The notes: generated by a model from the letters alone, not told the origin. DNA of 6,408 nucleotides from an uncultured Candidatus Saccharibacteria bacterium (GCA_937876715.1 CALEGA010000050.1:1-6408), one strand, 5' to 3'. Positions 1 to 5,848 are shown, counted from the first letter of the stretch. Made by a program: numbers and translations.

Positions 1-526
1 AGCCCACCCCGCAGTTTTGACAACGCTCCTCCAACTTCTCGACGAGGGCGTAATGCGCGACGCCAAGAACCGCGAAGTAAGCTTCCGTGACGCAATCGTA
101 ATCGCAACCAGCAACGCCGGCGCAAATCGAATTCGCGAATATGTCGAACAAGGACGTGACTTGACAGTAGCAAAAGAAGAAATCCTGAACGAACTTATCG
201 AAAGCGGGGAATTTAAACCGGAATTCGTCAACCGCTTTGACGAAATTTGCGTCTTCACGCCACTCTCCAAAATCGAACTCGTAGAAATCGTAAAATTGAA
301 TATGAAATCCATCAACAAAACACTCGAACCAAAAAAGATTAAAGTCTCCTTGGGTGAGGGCGTAGCGGAAGAACTAGCAGAACGTGGTTATGACCCAAAA
401 ATGGGCGCAAGACCATTAAAGCGCGTAATGCAAAAAATCGTCGAAAACATCGTCGCCAAAAAAGTACTCGCCGGCGAAGCCGACGGCGGCACCGAAATCA
501 TCATCACGCTAGATATGCTCGACTAA
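1..526 (+). CDS. ClpB/ClpC-type AAA+ ATPase, C-terminal part (5' end outside window)
   Basis: This is the end of the second AAA+ module of a Clp/Hsp100 ATPase, a ring-shaped unfoldase that threads proteins for disaggregation (ClpB) or for the ClpP protease (ClpC). The frame is open at the left edge. The codons from base 2 read AHPAVLTTLLQLLDEG, the stretch that normally follows the Walker B/'EKAHP' motif, so Walker A and B lie outside. Visible are sensor 1 (ATSNAGA, Asn at 113-115), the arginine finger in PEFVNRFDE (Arg at 233-235) and sensor 2 in YDPKMGARPLKR near 391-423. The protein ends LAGEADGG...LDMLD at the usual family length, so the 3' end looks complete. ClpB and ClpC cannot be separated from this part, hence no symbol. 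TTG at 17 is internal, not a start. No terminator separates it from the following coding region. Confidence 0.93.
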   Translation, partial: AHPAVLTTLLQLLDEGVMRDAKNREVSFRDAIVIATSNAGANRIREYVEQGRDLTVAKEEILNELIESGEFKPEFVNRFDEICVFTPLSKIELVEIVKLNMKSINKTLEPKKIKVSLGEGVAEELAERGYDPKMGARPLKRVMQKIVENIVAKKVLAGEADGGTEIIITLDMLD

Positions 527-532
527 TCAGTT

Positions 533-1405
533 TTGTCCACTGGTGGTGGCAATAGTGGGCTATATAGGTGGGATCCGTCACTCAGCATGCTACGGAAGGC
601 TGCATCCATCGCTTGTCCGACGACTGTTACTAACCCGGACAGTATGACCGCTGCCCAACTTCTGGCGGCTTGTCCGACCATTACGAGCGGGACGAATAAC
701 AACTATGCCAGCGGGAATTATTTCGAGATTGCGTCAGAAAATTTGCTCGGCACGAAACAGCACTATCAGTTCCAACCGTCTAATATATACGGCACTGTTA
801 CTGAAGGCGGCGAACAGGTAACTTATCATTGGGAATCGAAGTGTACTGCTGTAGGTCTTGAGAATTGTGATTCTTCCACCGAACCGACAGTAAATAGCTT
901 ATCAGAAATGCCCAGATCATATCATGAAGGAAACGATAGCCTGGGTGATTACTACACATGGTATGCGGCAACCGCTGAAGCAGGAAAATACAACACTGTA
1001 TCCGCTAATGTAAAAGATTCGATCTGTCCATCAGGTTGGCAGCTCCCGAACGATGGCGATTCATCGACAGATAAATCATTTCGCTATTTAGTGACAAATT
1101 ATGGTCTTCCGGCTGATGCTGTCTCTCAGCAATATTCTACAACACTAAGAAAAGCACCATTATCTATGACTATTCCTGGCGATTACGCACCTACCACTGG
1201 TCAAATTAGTAATCGATATCACGGTACGTATGCCAGCAATACACCATATGCAACCCACTGGTTATCTGCCGCTAATAACACTGTATCTGGTGCTAAAGGG
1301 TTTGTAATAGCTGGTGCTACGAATCAATATGTATTTAACTGGGACGTTCCCAAATCGTATGGTACATCCATTCTCTGTATAAGGCGAAGTGAACCAAACT
1401 CATAA
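533..1405 (+). CDS. FISUMP-like surface domain protein, apparently 5'-truncated cassette
   Basis: About 290 residues resemble the Fibrobacter succinogenes major paralogous (FISUMP) domain, a C-type-lectin-like fold of secreted or surface proteins. Supporting motifs are YTWYAATAEAGKYNT, then SICPSGWQLP, then LRKAPLSMTIPGDY, then THWLSAANN and a terminal SILCIRRS. Six cysteines (an even number) suit an exported, disulfide-bonded protein; the last pair is typical of the domain end. Function and ligand are unknown. The oddity is the beginning. The frame opens immediately after the Clp TAA stop (524-526), in the same frame. The only early start is TTG at 533, with no Shine-Dalgarno sequence, and later ATGs (587, 644) also lack one. 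There is no signal peptide or lipobox. I infer a 5'-deleted gene or silent cassette, perhaps only transcribed as the 3' tail of the Clp mRNA. A homologous domain lies at 5873-6408. Domain call fairly sure; expression doubtful. Confidence 0.72.
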   Translation: MSTGGGNSGLYRWDPSLSMLRKAASIACPTTVTNPDSMTAAQLLAACPTITSGTNNNYASGNYFEIASENLLGTKQHYQFQPSNIYGTVTEGGEQVTYHWESKCTAVGLENCDSSTEPTVNSLSEMPRSYHEGNDSLGDYYTWYAATAEAGKYNTVSANVKDSICPSGWQLPNDGDSSTDKSFRYLVTNYGLPADAVSQQYSTTLRKAPLSMTIPGDYAPTTGQISNRYHGTYASNTPYATHWLSAANNTVSGAKGFVIAGATNQYVFNWDVPKSYGTSILCIRRSEPNS

Positions 1406-1435
1406 GTTGAACCGTAAAGTATTACTATAGACTGT

Positions 1436-1457
1436 AGCGCCGGATTGTTCCGGCGCT
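1436..1457. terminator. GC-rich hairpin between convergent genes, probable bidirectional terminator
   Basis: A perfect 9-bp stem, AGCGCCGGA (1436-1444) and TCCGGCGCT (1449-1457), encloses the loop TTGT. It lies 31 bases after the FISUMP stop and 31 bases beyond the recombinase stop, where two convergent genes meet. Neither side has a clean U-tract; GGATTCTTTCC follows on the plus strand. If it is an intrinsic terminator it is not the textbook form. Confidence 0.55.
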
Positions 1458-1487
1458 GGAGGATTCTTTCCATTATACGCCGAAATC

Positions 1488-2993
1488 TTAGAGTCCTTCC
1501 AAATCCACCGTTTCCTTTCTTCCGTTTCGGAAATGGAATACAATCGTTTTGTCCGGCATAATTTCGGCATATTCAACAAGCGTATGCCAAACGTGGTCGT
1601 CGAACTTTGTCATAATTTTCTGCCCATCAGAAAACTCATTTAAAGAATTATGCAGTTTTCGTCCATAATCATCTGTCCGCCTTTCGGACGCCGACAACAA
1701 TTCTTTTTCAAACCTAGCCCAATCAACTGCATAATCTTGCAAAACTCGGTTCGCCGCTACAATAAACGCTTTGCGCAATTTTCTGTCTTCTATCATCGGC
1801 GTTTTGCAAACTCCACTTGTCCCGCAAACGCCTTTATGCATTCCGCCACAGCCATTGCAAATCGCCCTGATGCTCATTTCTTCTTCGGCGCCGTGTTTAT
1901 TAGAATAGTTGCAAATCCAAACGCTTTTACCGTGTTGGCGTAATTCGTCTTTCGCAGAATAAACTGTATGATGGCCGTAAAAGTTTCCGCATACACCGCA
2001 ATAAAGATTGCCAGTGAACGGACTATAATAATATCTCCCCCGCGAACCGCTGCGACGTTTAAGTTCTTTTTGCACACGCCTAAACGCTTCCGGCGTAATA
2101 ATTGCATCGTGCGAATCGCGGATATACCATTGTTTACGTTCGCCGTTATTGACGCGCACTTCTTTGCTCAAAAAATCAACGGTATAAGTTTTTTGCAAAA
2201 TCGCATCGCCTTTATATTTTTCGTTAGTGAGAATATGTCGCACGGCTTCCGCGGTCCAACGTTCTTTGCCACAGGCAGTTTTTATACCACGCTTTCGCAA
2301 TGTCCGCGCAATACCTTGCAAAGTTCCGCCGTCGAGATAACTTTTATAAATAAAGCGCACCACTTCGGCTTGTTCTTCTACGATTTGCGGCAAACCATCT
2401 TCGCCTTTTTCAAAGCCAAGAAAACTTTTCCACGGCAAAACAACTTTGCCAGATTCCATACTCCGAAGTAACCCCCACCGCACGTTTTGGCTAATCGAAC
2501 GACTTTCTTCCTGCGCAATGGAGGACATAATGGTAAAAATCAACTCCGCCTGCGCGTCCATTGAACTGATATTTTCTTTTTCGAAAAATACTTCAATGTT
2601 TTCCGCTTTTAATTTTCGCGTAATGGTTAGGGCGTCAACCGTATTGCGCGCAAAACGAGAAATCGACTTGGTGAGAATCAAGTCGATTTTGCCATTGTGT
2701 GCATCATTTACCATTTTATTAAACCCGTCGCGCCGCTTGTAGCTTGTACCCGTAATGCCCTCGTCCGCGTAAACCTGCACAAATTCCCACTCTGGTTTGT
2801 TTTGAATATAATCCGTATAATATTCAATCTGAGCTTCATAACTATTCTGTTGCGAATCAAGCTCTGTGGAAACGCGCGCATATGCCGCCACGCGCTTCTT
2901 GCGTTGCTCGGAAACATTATTGGTGATATTTTTTGGGTCATATAAAATAACTTGTTCGCGTTTATGTTCTCTTGTTTTATTAGCTTGTGTCAT
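1488..2993 (-). CDS. Large serine recombinase (site-specific integrase/resolvase family)
   Basis: This 501-residue DNA recombinase belongs to the large serine family, which cuts and exchanges attachment sites through a Ser-DNA link and mobilises phages, conjugative elements or invertible segments. Residues 34-185 form the resolvase catalytic domain: YARVSTE carries the nucleophile Ser42 with Arg40, and TKSISRFARNT supplies Arg113 and Arg116. A long helix runs through about 148-180. A recombinase domain follows (about 190-312, with YKGDAILQKTYTVDF), then a zinc ribbon with Cys332, Cys335 and Cys361. An extra cysteine cluster (379, 382, 390, 396) comes before the C-terminal helices. The last strand, IVFHFRNGRKETVDL, is the usual family ending, so the gene looks complete. 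ATG at 2993 is preceded by GAAAGGA (2998-3004). It lies 12 bases after a small gene and shares its promoter. Its partner att sites were not identified. Likely horizontally acquired. Confidence 0.94.
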   Translation of the reverse strand: MTQANKTREHKREQVILYDPKNITNNVSEQRKKRVAAYARVSTELDSQQNSYEAQIEYYTDYIQNKPEWEFVQVYADEGITGTSYKRRDGFNKMVNDAHNGKIDLILTKSISRFARNTVDALTITRKLKAENIEVFFEKENISSMDAQAELIFTIMSSIAQEESRSISQNVRWGLLRSMESGKVVLPWKSFLGFEKGEDGLPQIVEEQAEVVRFIYKSYLDGGTLQGIARTLRKRGIKTACGKERWTAEAVRHILTNEKYKGDAILQKTYTVDFLSKEVRVNNGERKQWYIRDSHDAIITPEAFRRVQKELKRRSGSRGRYYYSPFTGNLYCGVCGNFYGHHTVYSAKDELRQHGKSVWICNYSNKHGAEEEMSIRAICNGCGGMHKGVCGTSGVCKTPMIEDRKLRKAFIVAANRVLQDYAVDWARFEKELLSASERRTDDYGRKLHNSLNEFSDGQKIMTKFDDHVWHTLVEYAEIMPDKTIVFHFRNGRKETVDLEGL

Positions 2994-2997
2994 AAAA

Positions 2998-3004
2998 TCC
3001 TTTC
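2998..3004 (-). promoter_or_regulatory. Ribosome binding site of the recombinase gene
   Basis: The minus strand reads GAAAGGA, then TTTT, then ATG at 2993. It is part of a 13-base module, TAAAGAAAGGATT (2996-3008), repeated exactly before the upstream small gene. The first three bases of this copy are that gene's stop codon. Confidence 0.8.
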
Positions 3005-3005
3005 T

Positions 3006-3200
3006 TTATTTAACGCGCGTTAGAGTGCGCGGATGTGTTTTACTTTGTTTTGGAATGATCAGGTCGGTTTCCGCTTGCGTGATTTGCGCTTCAATTGCGC
3101 GCAAAACGGTGCGCGGGATGACATTATTTTTATAAAGTTGTTTTGCGACTAAACGATAACAGTTTAGCTCTGCATAGCGCTCAAAAAGTTTTTTCCTCAC
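3006..3200 (-). CDS. Small SHOCT-like protein upstream of the serine recombinase
   Basis: A 64-residue basic protein starts at GTG (3198-3200), supported by AAAGGA six bases upstream; there is no internal ATG. The core (residues about 9-45) looks helical. LVAKQLYKNNVIPRTVLRAIEAQI resembles the 'L...LYxxGxISxEEYxxI' pattern of short SHOCT-like proteins. These very often sit just before large serine recombinases in Firmicutes mobile elements. The resemblance is by pattern only; the acidic EEY motif is replaced by RTV, and a small helix-turn-helix is an alternative. The tail is basic (SKTHPRTLTRVK). It ends 12 bases before the recombinase start and is clearly co-transcribed with it, so I infer an accessory or regulatory role in recombination. 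No function is established. Confidence 0.65.
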   Translation of the reverse strand: MRKKLFERYAELNCYRLVAKQLYKNNVIPRTVLRAIEAQITQAETDLIIPKQSKTHPRTLTRVK

Positions 3201-3204
3201 CAGT

Positions 3205-3217
3205 AATCCTTTCTTTA
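3205..3217 (-). promoter_or_regulatory. Ribosome-site module of the small gene (13-base repeat copy 2)
   Basis: The minus strand reads TAAAGAAAGGATT, identical to 2996-3008. AAAGGA is six bases before GTG at 3200 and decides that non-ATG start. Confidence 0.75.
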
Positions 3218-3239
3218 GGTCAAATTGACAAATTTGCCT
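3217..3239. promoter_or_regulatory. Inverted repeat in the leader of the recombinase operon
   Basis: CAAATT (3221-3226) and AATTTG (3231-3236) pair around the loop GACA. AGG (3217-3219) and CCT (3237-3239) extend the stem after a one-base bulge. A second, overlapping palindrome, GTCAAATTGAC, occupies 3219-3229. The site lies between the promoter and the GTG start, so it could be an operator or a weak leader hairpin. AT-rich chance symmetry is not excluded. Confidence 0.35.
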
Positions 3240-3259
3240 TATTATTTTTATACACTTGA

Positions 3260-3288
3260 AGTATATTGTTAATAATTGTATTGGTCAA
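3260..3288 (-). promoter_or_regulatory. Promoter of the small gene-recombinase operon
   Basis: On the minus strand a -35 box TTGACC (3283-3288) is separated by exactly 17 bases from a -10 box TATACT (3260-3265). This gives a transcript start near 3253 and a leader of about 53 bases before the GTG start. It is a good match to the housekeeping sigma-70 consensus. Confidence 0.7.
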
Positions 3289-3310
3289 ACGTTATTATGT
3301 ATGCCAAACG

Positions 3311-3319
3311 TGTTATAAT
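3311..3319 (+). promoter_or_regulatory. Extended -10 promoter of the membrane protein gene (leaderless start)
   Basis: TGTTATAAT is a perfect extended -10 element (TGnTATAAT) ending at 3319. No convincing -35 lies 17 bases upstream (GTTATT, 3291-3296), as expected for extended -10 promoters. Transcription should begin about 3325-3327, which coincides with the ATG at 3326, so the mRNA would be leaderless. Confidence 0.7.
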
Positions 3320-3325
3320 GGTCTT

Positions 3326-3949
3326 ATGAAACAAGAATCATCAAATTTAGAAAGAATTATTGGCGCACTTGCGCTACTCGCCATCGGCGTATGTTTCGTC
3401 GTTTGGGCAGACAAAATTACCGATTGGCTCTCCGTCGCTTTGGGCGTTTTAGCGCTCATCACCGCCATCGTTCGTGCTATTAAATTTTTCAAAGCCAAGC
3501 CCAGCCAACACGCCTCGGCAAGTTTATTTAGTATCATACTTGTCACTGCGGTCGGTTTGTTGCTGGTCTCGCGTGCCGATTTTGTTAAAGAAGCGATTTC
3601 TTTCATCGTTGGTATTTATATTATTTTGTCGAGCTCTGTCCAAATAGCCGTTTTGTCGAGTTTGCGCCACCGCGGTCCTGCCGCCTCCCGCTCCTTTGTT
3701 TATGCTATCCTCGGTATAGTAATTGGCATTTTATGCGTTATCGGCAAGTTCATTGTTCCTGATGCACTCGCCGTCCTTACAGGCGTCTCTTTGATTGTTT
3801 ATAGCATTATTTATCTCCTCGGTCTATTTACGATTCAGAAAGTTGTTAAAACTGCTAAATCTAATCAGAAGAAAATCACCGAGGCTACTATTGTCAAAGA
3901 AGCTAAAGAAGCCGAAGTTGTAAAACCCTCGCAATCTAAGAAGAAATAG
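3326..3949 (+). CDS. HdeD/DUF308-like six-helix membrane protein
   Basis: This 207-residue integral membrane protein has six hydrophobic segments, roughly residues 11-28, 34-52, 67-82, 89-110, 124-142 and 147-170, in three similar two-helix units with a glycine-rich pattern. That is the layout of the HdeD/DUF308 family, known in enterobacteria for an acid-resistance role but generally of unknown function. The charged tail (about 171-207) is lysine- and glutamate-rich (ATIVKEAKEAEVV, ending QSKKK) and probably cytoplasmic. I chose ATG at 3326 because it lies 7 bases after an extended -10 box. An in-frame start at 3266 would lie upstream of that promoter, would add polar residues and would overlap the divergent promoter. 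The gene diverges from the recombinase operon and ends 29 bases before the acetate kinase gene. Family assignment is by topology and pattern, not by a decisive motif. Confidence 0.82.
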   Translation: MKQESSNLERIIGALALLAIGVCFVVWADKITDWLSVALGVLALITAIVRAIKFFKAKPSQHASASLFSIILVTAVGLLLVSRADFVKEAISFIVGIYIILSSSVQIAVLSSLRHRGPAASRSFVYAILGIVIGILCVIGKFIVPDALAVLTGVSLIVYSIIYLLGLFTIQKVVKTAKSNQKKITEATIVKEAKEAEVVKPSQSKKK

Positions 3950-3951
3950 TA

Positions 3952-3974
3952 TATAATATAGGCAATTAAAGGAG
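3952..3974 (+). promoter_or_regulatory. Possible -10 box and ribosome site before the acetate kinase gene
   Basis: A perfect TATAAT (3952-3957) lies just after the stop of the upstream gene. AAAGGAG (3968-3974) follows, four bases before ATG at 3979. The ribosome site is clear. The promoter is less certain because no good -35 is visible and the region is AT-rich; read-through from the upstream promoter is equally possible. Confidence 0.55.
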
Positions 3975-3978
3975 TTAT

Positions 3979-5238
3979 ATGAAAAACCCACGTCTTATTT
4001 TGATTACCAACCCAGGGTCGAGTTCCCGTAAGTATGCACTCTATCGCGAAGATGAGTTGCTCTGTTCGCTTCACTTTGAATTTGAGGGCAAAAAGGTTGT
4101 CTGTACTTTGAAGAAAGCTGACGGCTCAAAGAAAAAACTCGACAAGACTTATTCTGACTTGAACTCTACCGTTGGTGCTTTGAACGAAATTTTGACCGCC
4201 GAGGGCTATCTTGGCGGTGTGTCAAAAATCGACGCTATCCTCGCGCGTATCGTTGCGACGGGCGAATACTTCACGAATGACCATCTTGTTGATAAAGAGT
4301 GCTTGAAAATGCTTGAAATCGCTAAAAAACGCACCCCGCTTCACGTTCCAGTTGTTGCGAACGAAATCGAAGCTTTTGTCAAGGAGTTCAAGGGTACGCC
4401 AGTTATTGCTATTTCCGACTCGTCTTTCCACGCCGCACGTCCGGATTTGACGGAATATTATGCTATCGACAAAGACCTTGCCGATAAATATGAGATTAAG
4501 CGCTACGGCGCGCACGGTCTTTCTGTTGGCTCGATTGTTAATTATATGACCAGCGAGAAGATTTTGCCGGAGAAATTGATTGTTTGTCATCTCGGTTCTG
4601 GCTCGTCCATTACGGCAGTTTACAAAGGCCAATCACTTGATACAACTATGGGCTACACGCCGCTTGAGGGCTTGATGATGTCCACTCGCTCTGGTTCTAT
4701 CGACCCAGCTGCCGCGCTCGCGGTTAAGCGCGCGATGAAGTTTACTGACGACGAAGATCTCGAACAATACTTGAACAAGAAATGCGGTTTGTTGGGTGTT
4801 TCTGGACAAACTGATGATATGCGCGAAATTATCCGTCTTCGTGACGAGGGTGATGACCGCGCAACGTTCGCTCACGCTATGTTTGTTTATCGCATCCAAT
4901 CCGAAATCGGTCGGATGGCGGCTTCACTCGGTGGCGTCGATGCAATCGTGTTCACGGCGACCATTGGTGAGCGTTCTGACGAAATTCGTCGCTGCGTTTC
5001 GCAGAAACTTGGTTATCTCGGTTTTGAACTTGACAATGCAAAGAACGAAGGCGAACTCCCGAATCGTCACGAAAACATTGCCACGGAAAATTCTAAACCA
5101 ATTTATGTTATTCGCACCGATGAATTTGAAGAAATGATTCGTCGCGCTAAAGTTGTGCTTGATGGTGAATGTGGGTGCGGTTGTGGGCACCAAAAATCTG
5201 AGTGCAACTGCAAAGGCGCTTGCGATTGCAAAAAATAA
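3979..5238 (+). CDS. ackA: Acetate kinase-family protein with cysteine-rich C-terminal tail
   Basis: Acetate kinase interconverts acetate + ATP and acetyl phosphate + ADP in the cytoplasm; fermenters use it to make ATP. The protein (419 residues) shows the ASKHA-fold motifs: TNPGSSSRK (Asn11, Lys18), Arg90 in ARIVATGE, Asp147 and His151 in ISDSSFHAARP, His204 in HLGSGSS, Arg237 in the signature MGYTPLEGLMMSTRSGSIDP, TATIGER near 326-332 and Glu382 in IRTDEFEE. Several usual positions differ: RVVHGGE is RIVATGE, GNGAS is GSGSS, and TAGIGEN is TATIGER. The catalytic Asp and the key Arg residues remain. Residues 395-419 form an extra tail with seven cysteines (CGCGC, CNC, CDC) and one His, possibly metal-binding. 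A strong AAAGGAG precedes ATG. No phosphotransacetylase gene is nearby; the stop overlaps the next start. Family is certain; normal activity is likely but unproven given the substitutions. Confidence 0.92.
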   Translation: MKNPRLILITNPGSSSRKYALYREDELLCSLHFEFEGKKVVCTLKKADGSKKKLDKTYSDLNSTVGALNEILTAEGYLGGVSKIDAILARIVATGEYFTNDHLVDKECLKMLEIAKKRTPLHVPVVANEIEAFVKEFKGTPVIAISDSSFHAARPDLTEYYAIDKDLADKYEIKRYGAHGLSVGSIVNYMTSEKILPEKLIVCHLGSGSSITAVYKGQSLDTTMGYTPLEGLMMSTRSGSIDPAAALAVKRAMKFTDDEDLEQYLNKKCGLLGVSGQTDDMREIIRLRDEGDDRATFAHAMFVYRIQSEIGRMAASLGGVDAIVFTATIGERSDEIRRCVSQKLGYLGFELDNAKNEGELPNRHENIATENSKPIYVIRTDEFEEMIRRAKVVLDGECGCGCGHQKSECNCKGACDCKK

Positions 5239-5816
5239 TGGAACAAGTGTCAAAACAGGAAACTGAAGAAATCCTCCGCCTCGCCAAACAATCTCTCGCC
5301 GCGGCGGGGGATTTTGTTGAACTTGGTTGCTATAAAGGCGAGACTTCTTTGCCGCTAGCTCGGCTGCTGAAAGTTCACGGCTCTGATAAAAAACTTTGGC
5401 TTTATGACTCTTTCGCTGGGCTGCCAGAGAAAACTATTGAAGATTCTTCAACCGCTGGTGAGCAATTTAAGGCGGGGGAATTGTTTGTTTCCAAGCGCGA
5501 AGTCGTGGAAAAGTTTAAACGCTCGGGTTTGCCATTTCCAATTATCAAAAAGGCGTTCTTTGAGGATTTAGATTCCGTTTCTGATTTGCCTGGTTCTATT
5601 GCTTTTGCGTTTTGCGACGGGGATTTATATGGTTCGATTAAAACGTCGTTGAAACTTGTTGCGCCGAAACTTGCTGACGGCGGGATTATCGTAGTCCACG
5701 ACTACAATAATCCTGAGCTTCCAGGCTCATCGCGCGCCGTGGATGAATTTTTACGCGCACATCCAGAGTTCCGCCTTGTTCAAAAGCATACTCTCGCGAT
5801 ACTTACTATTAAATAA
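5238..5816 (+). CDS. TylF/MycF-like SAM-dependent methyltransferase
   Basis: This 192-residue class I methyltransferase resembles the TylF/MycF (macrocin O-methyltransferase) family. The SAM-binding motif I is FVELGCYKGETS (residues 26-37). YDSFAGLP (56-63) is the family hallmark. FCDGDLYGS (Asp127, Asp129) and GGIIVVHDYNNPE (Asp155), followed by SSRAVDEF, complete it; in TylF-type enzymes acidic residues here hold a divalent metal. HD stands where TylF usually has DD. The substrate is unknown; relatives methylate sugars of antibiotics or surface glycans. I chose ATG at 5238 because it overlaps the kinase stop as TAATG, implying translational coupling. An earlier in-frame ATG (5202) would lie inside the kinase cysteine tail and add an unrelated arginine-rich stretch. 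There is no Shine-Dalgarno sequence of its own. The C-terminus (LAILTIK) is normal for the family, which is often longer at the N-terminus. A hairpin follows the stop closely. Confidence 0.87.
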   Translation: MEQVSKQETEEILRLAKQSLAAAGDFVELGCYKGETSLPLARLLKVHGSDKKLWLYDSFAGLPEKTIEDSSTAGEQFKAGELFVSKREVVEKFKRSGLPFPIIKKAFFEDLDSVSDLPGSIAFAFCDGDLYGSIKTSLKLVAPKLADGGIIVVHDYNNPELPGSSRAVDEFLRAHPEFRLVQKHTLAILTIK

Positions 5817-5820
5817 TGTC

Positions 5821-5848
5821 GCAATGCCGGGATTACTCCCGGCATTGC
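5821..5848. terminator. Long hairpin between convergent genes, probable bidirectional terminator
   Basis: GCAATGCCGGG (5821-5831) and CCCGGCATTGC (5838-5848) form a perfect 11-bp stem, extended to 12 by an A-T pair, with the loop TTAC. It begins 4 bases after the methyltransferase stop and 24 bases beyond the stop of the minus-strand FISUMP gene. No U-tract follows on either strand. It matches the hairpin at 1436-1457 in position and form but not in sequence. Confidence 0.6.

Noticed and set aside
533..1405. Diversity-generating retroelement target
   Set aside because: The lectin-like fold and Patescibacteria setting suit such systems, but no reverse transcriptase and no template/variable repeat pair is visible in the window.
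1472..1477. TATAAT on the minus strand as a promoter antisense to the FISUMP region
   Set aside because: No -35 element at the proper distance and no downstream minus-strand gene.
1650..2945. Plus-strand open frames opposite the recombinase gene
   Set aside because: They are antisense shadows without ribosome sites or recognisable domains; the minus-strand recombinase explains the region fully.
1488..3200. Complete mobile element with defined ends
   Set aside because: Only a recombinase and one small gene are present; no cargo, convincing att pair or target duplication was found apart from a 14-base repeat inside the gene.
3266..3325. Upstream in-frame extension of the membrane protein gene
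   Set aside because: It would start before the extended -10 promoter, overlaps the divergent recombinase promoter and has no ribosome site.
5202..5237. Earlier start of the methyltransferase inside the kinase gene
   Set aside because: The added residues are a frame-shifted reading of the cysteine tail and are unlike the family; the TAATG start is better.
4222..5253. Minus-strand and alternative-frame openings over the acetate kinase gene
   Set aside because: The kinase motifs run through the plus-strand frame; the others show no family resemblance.
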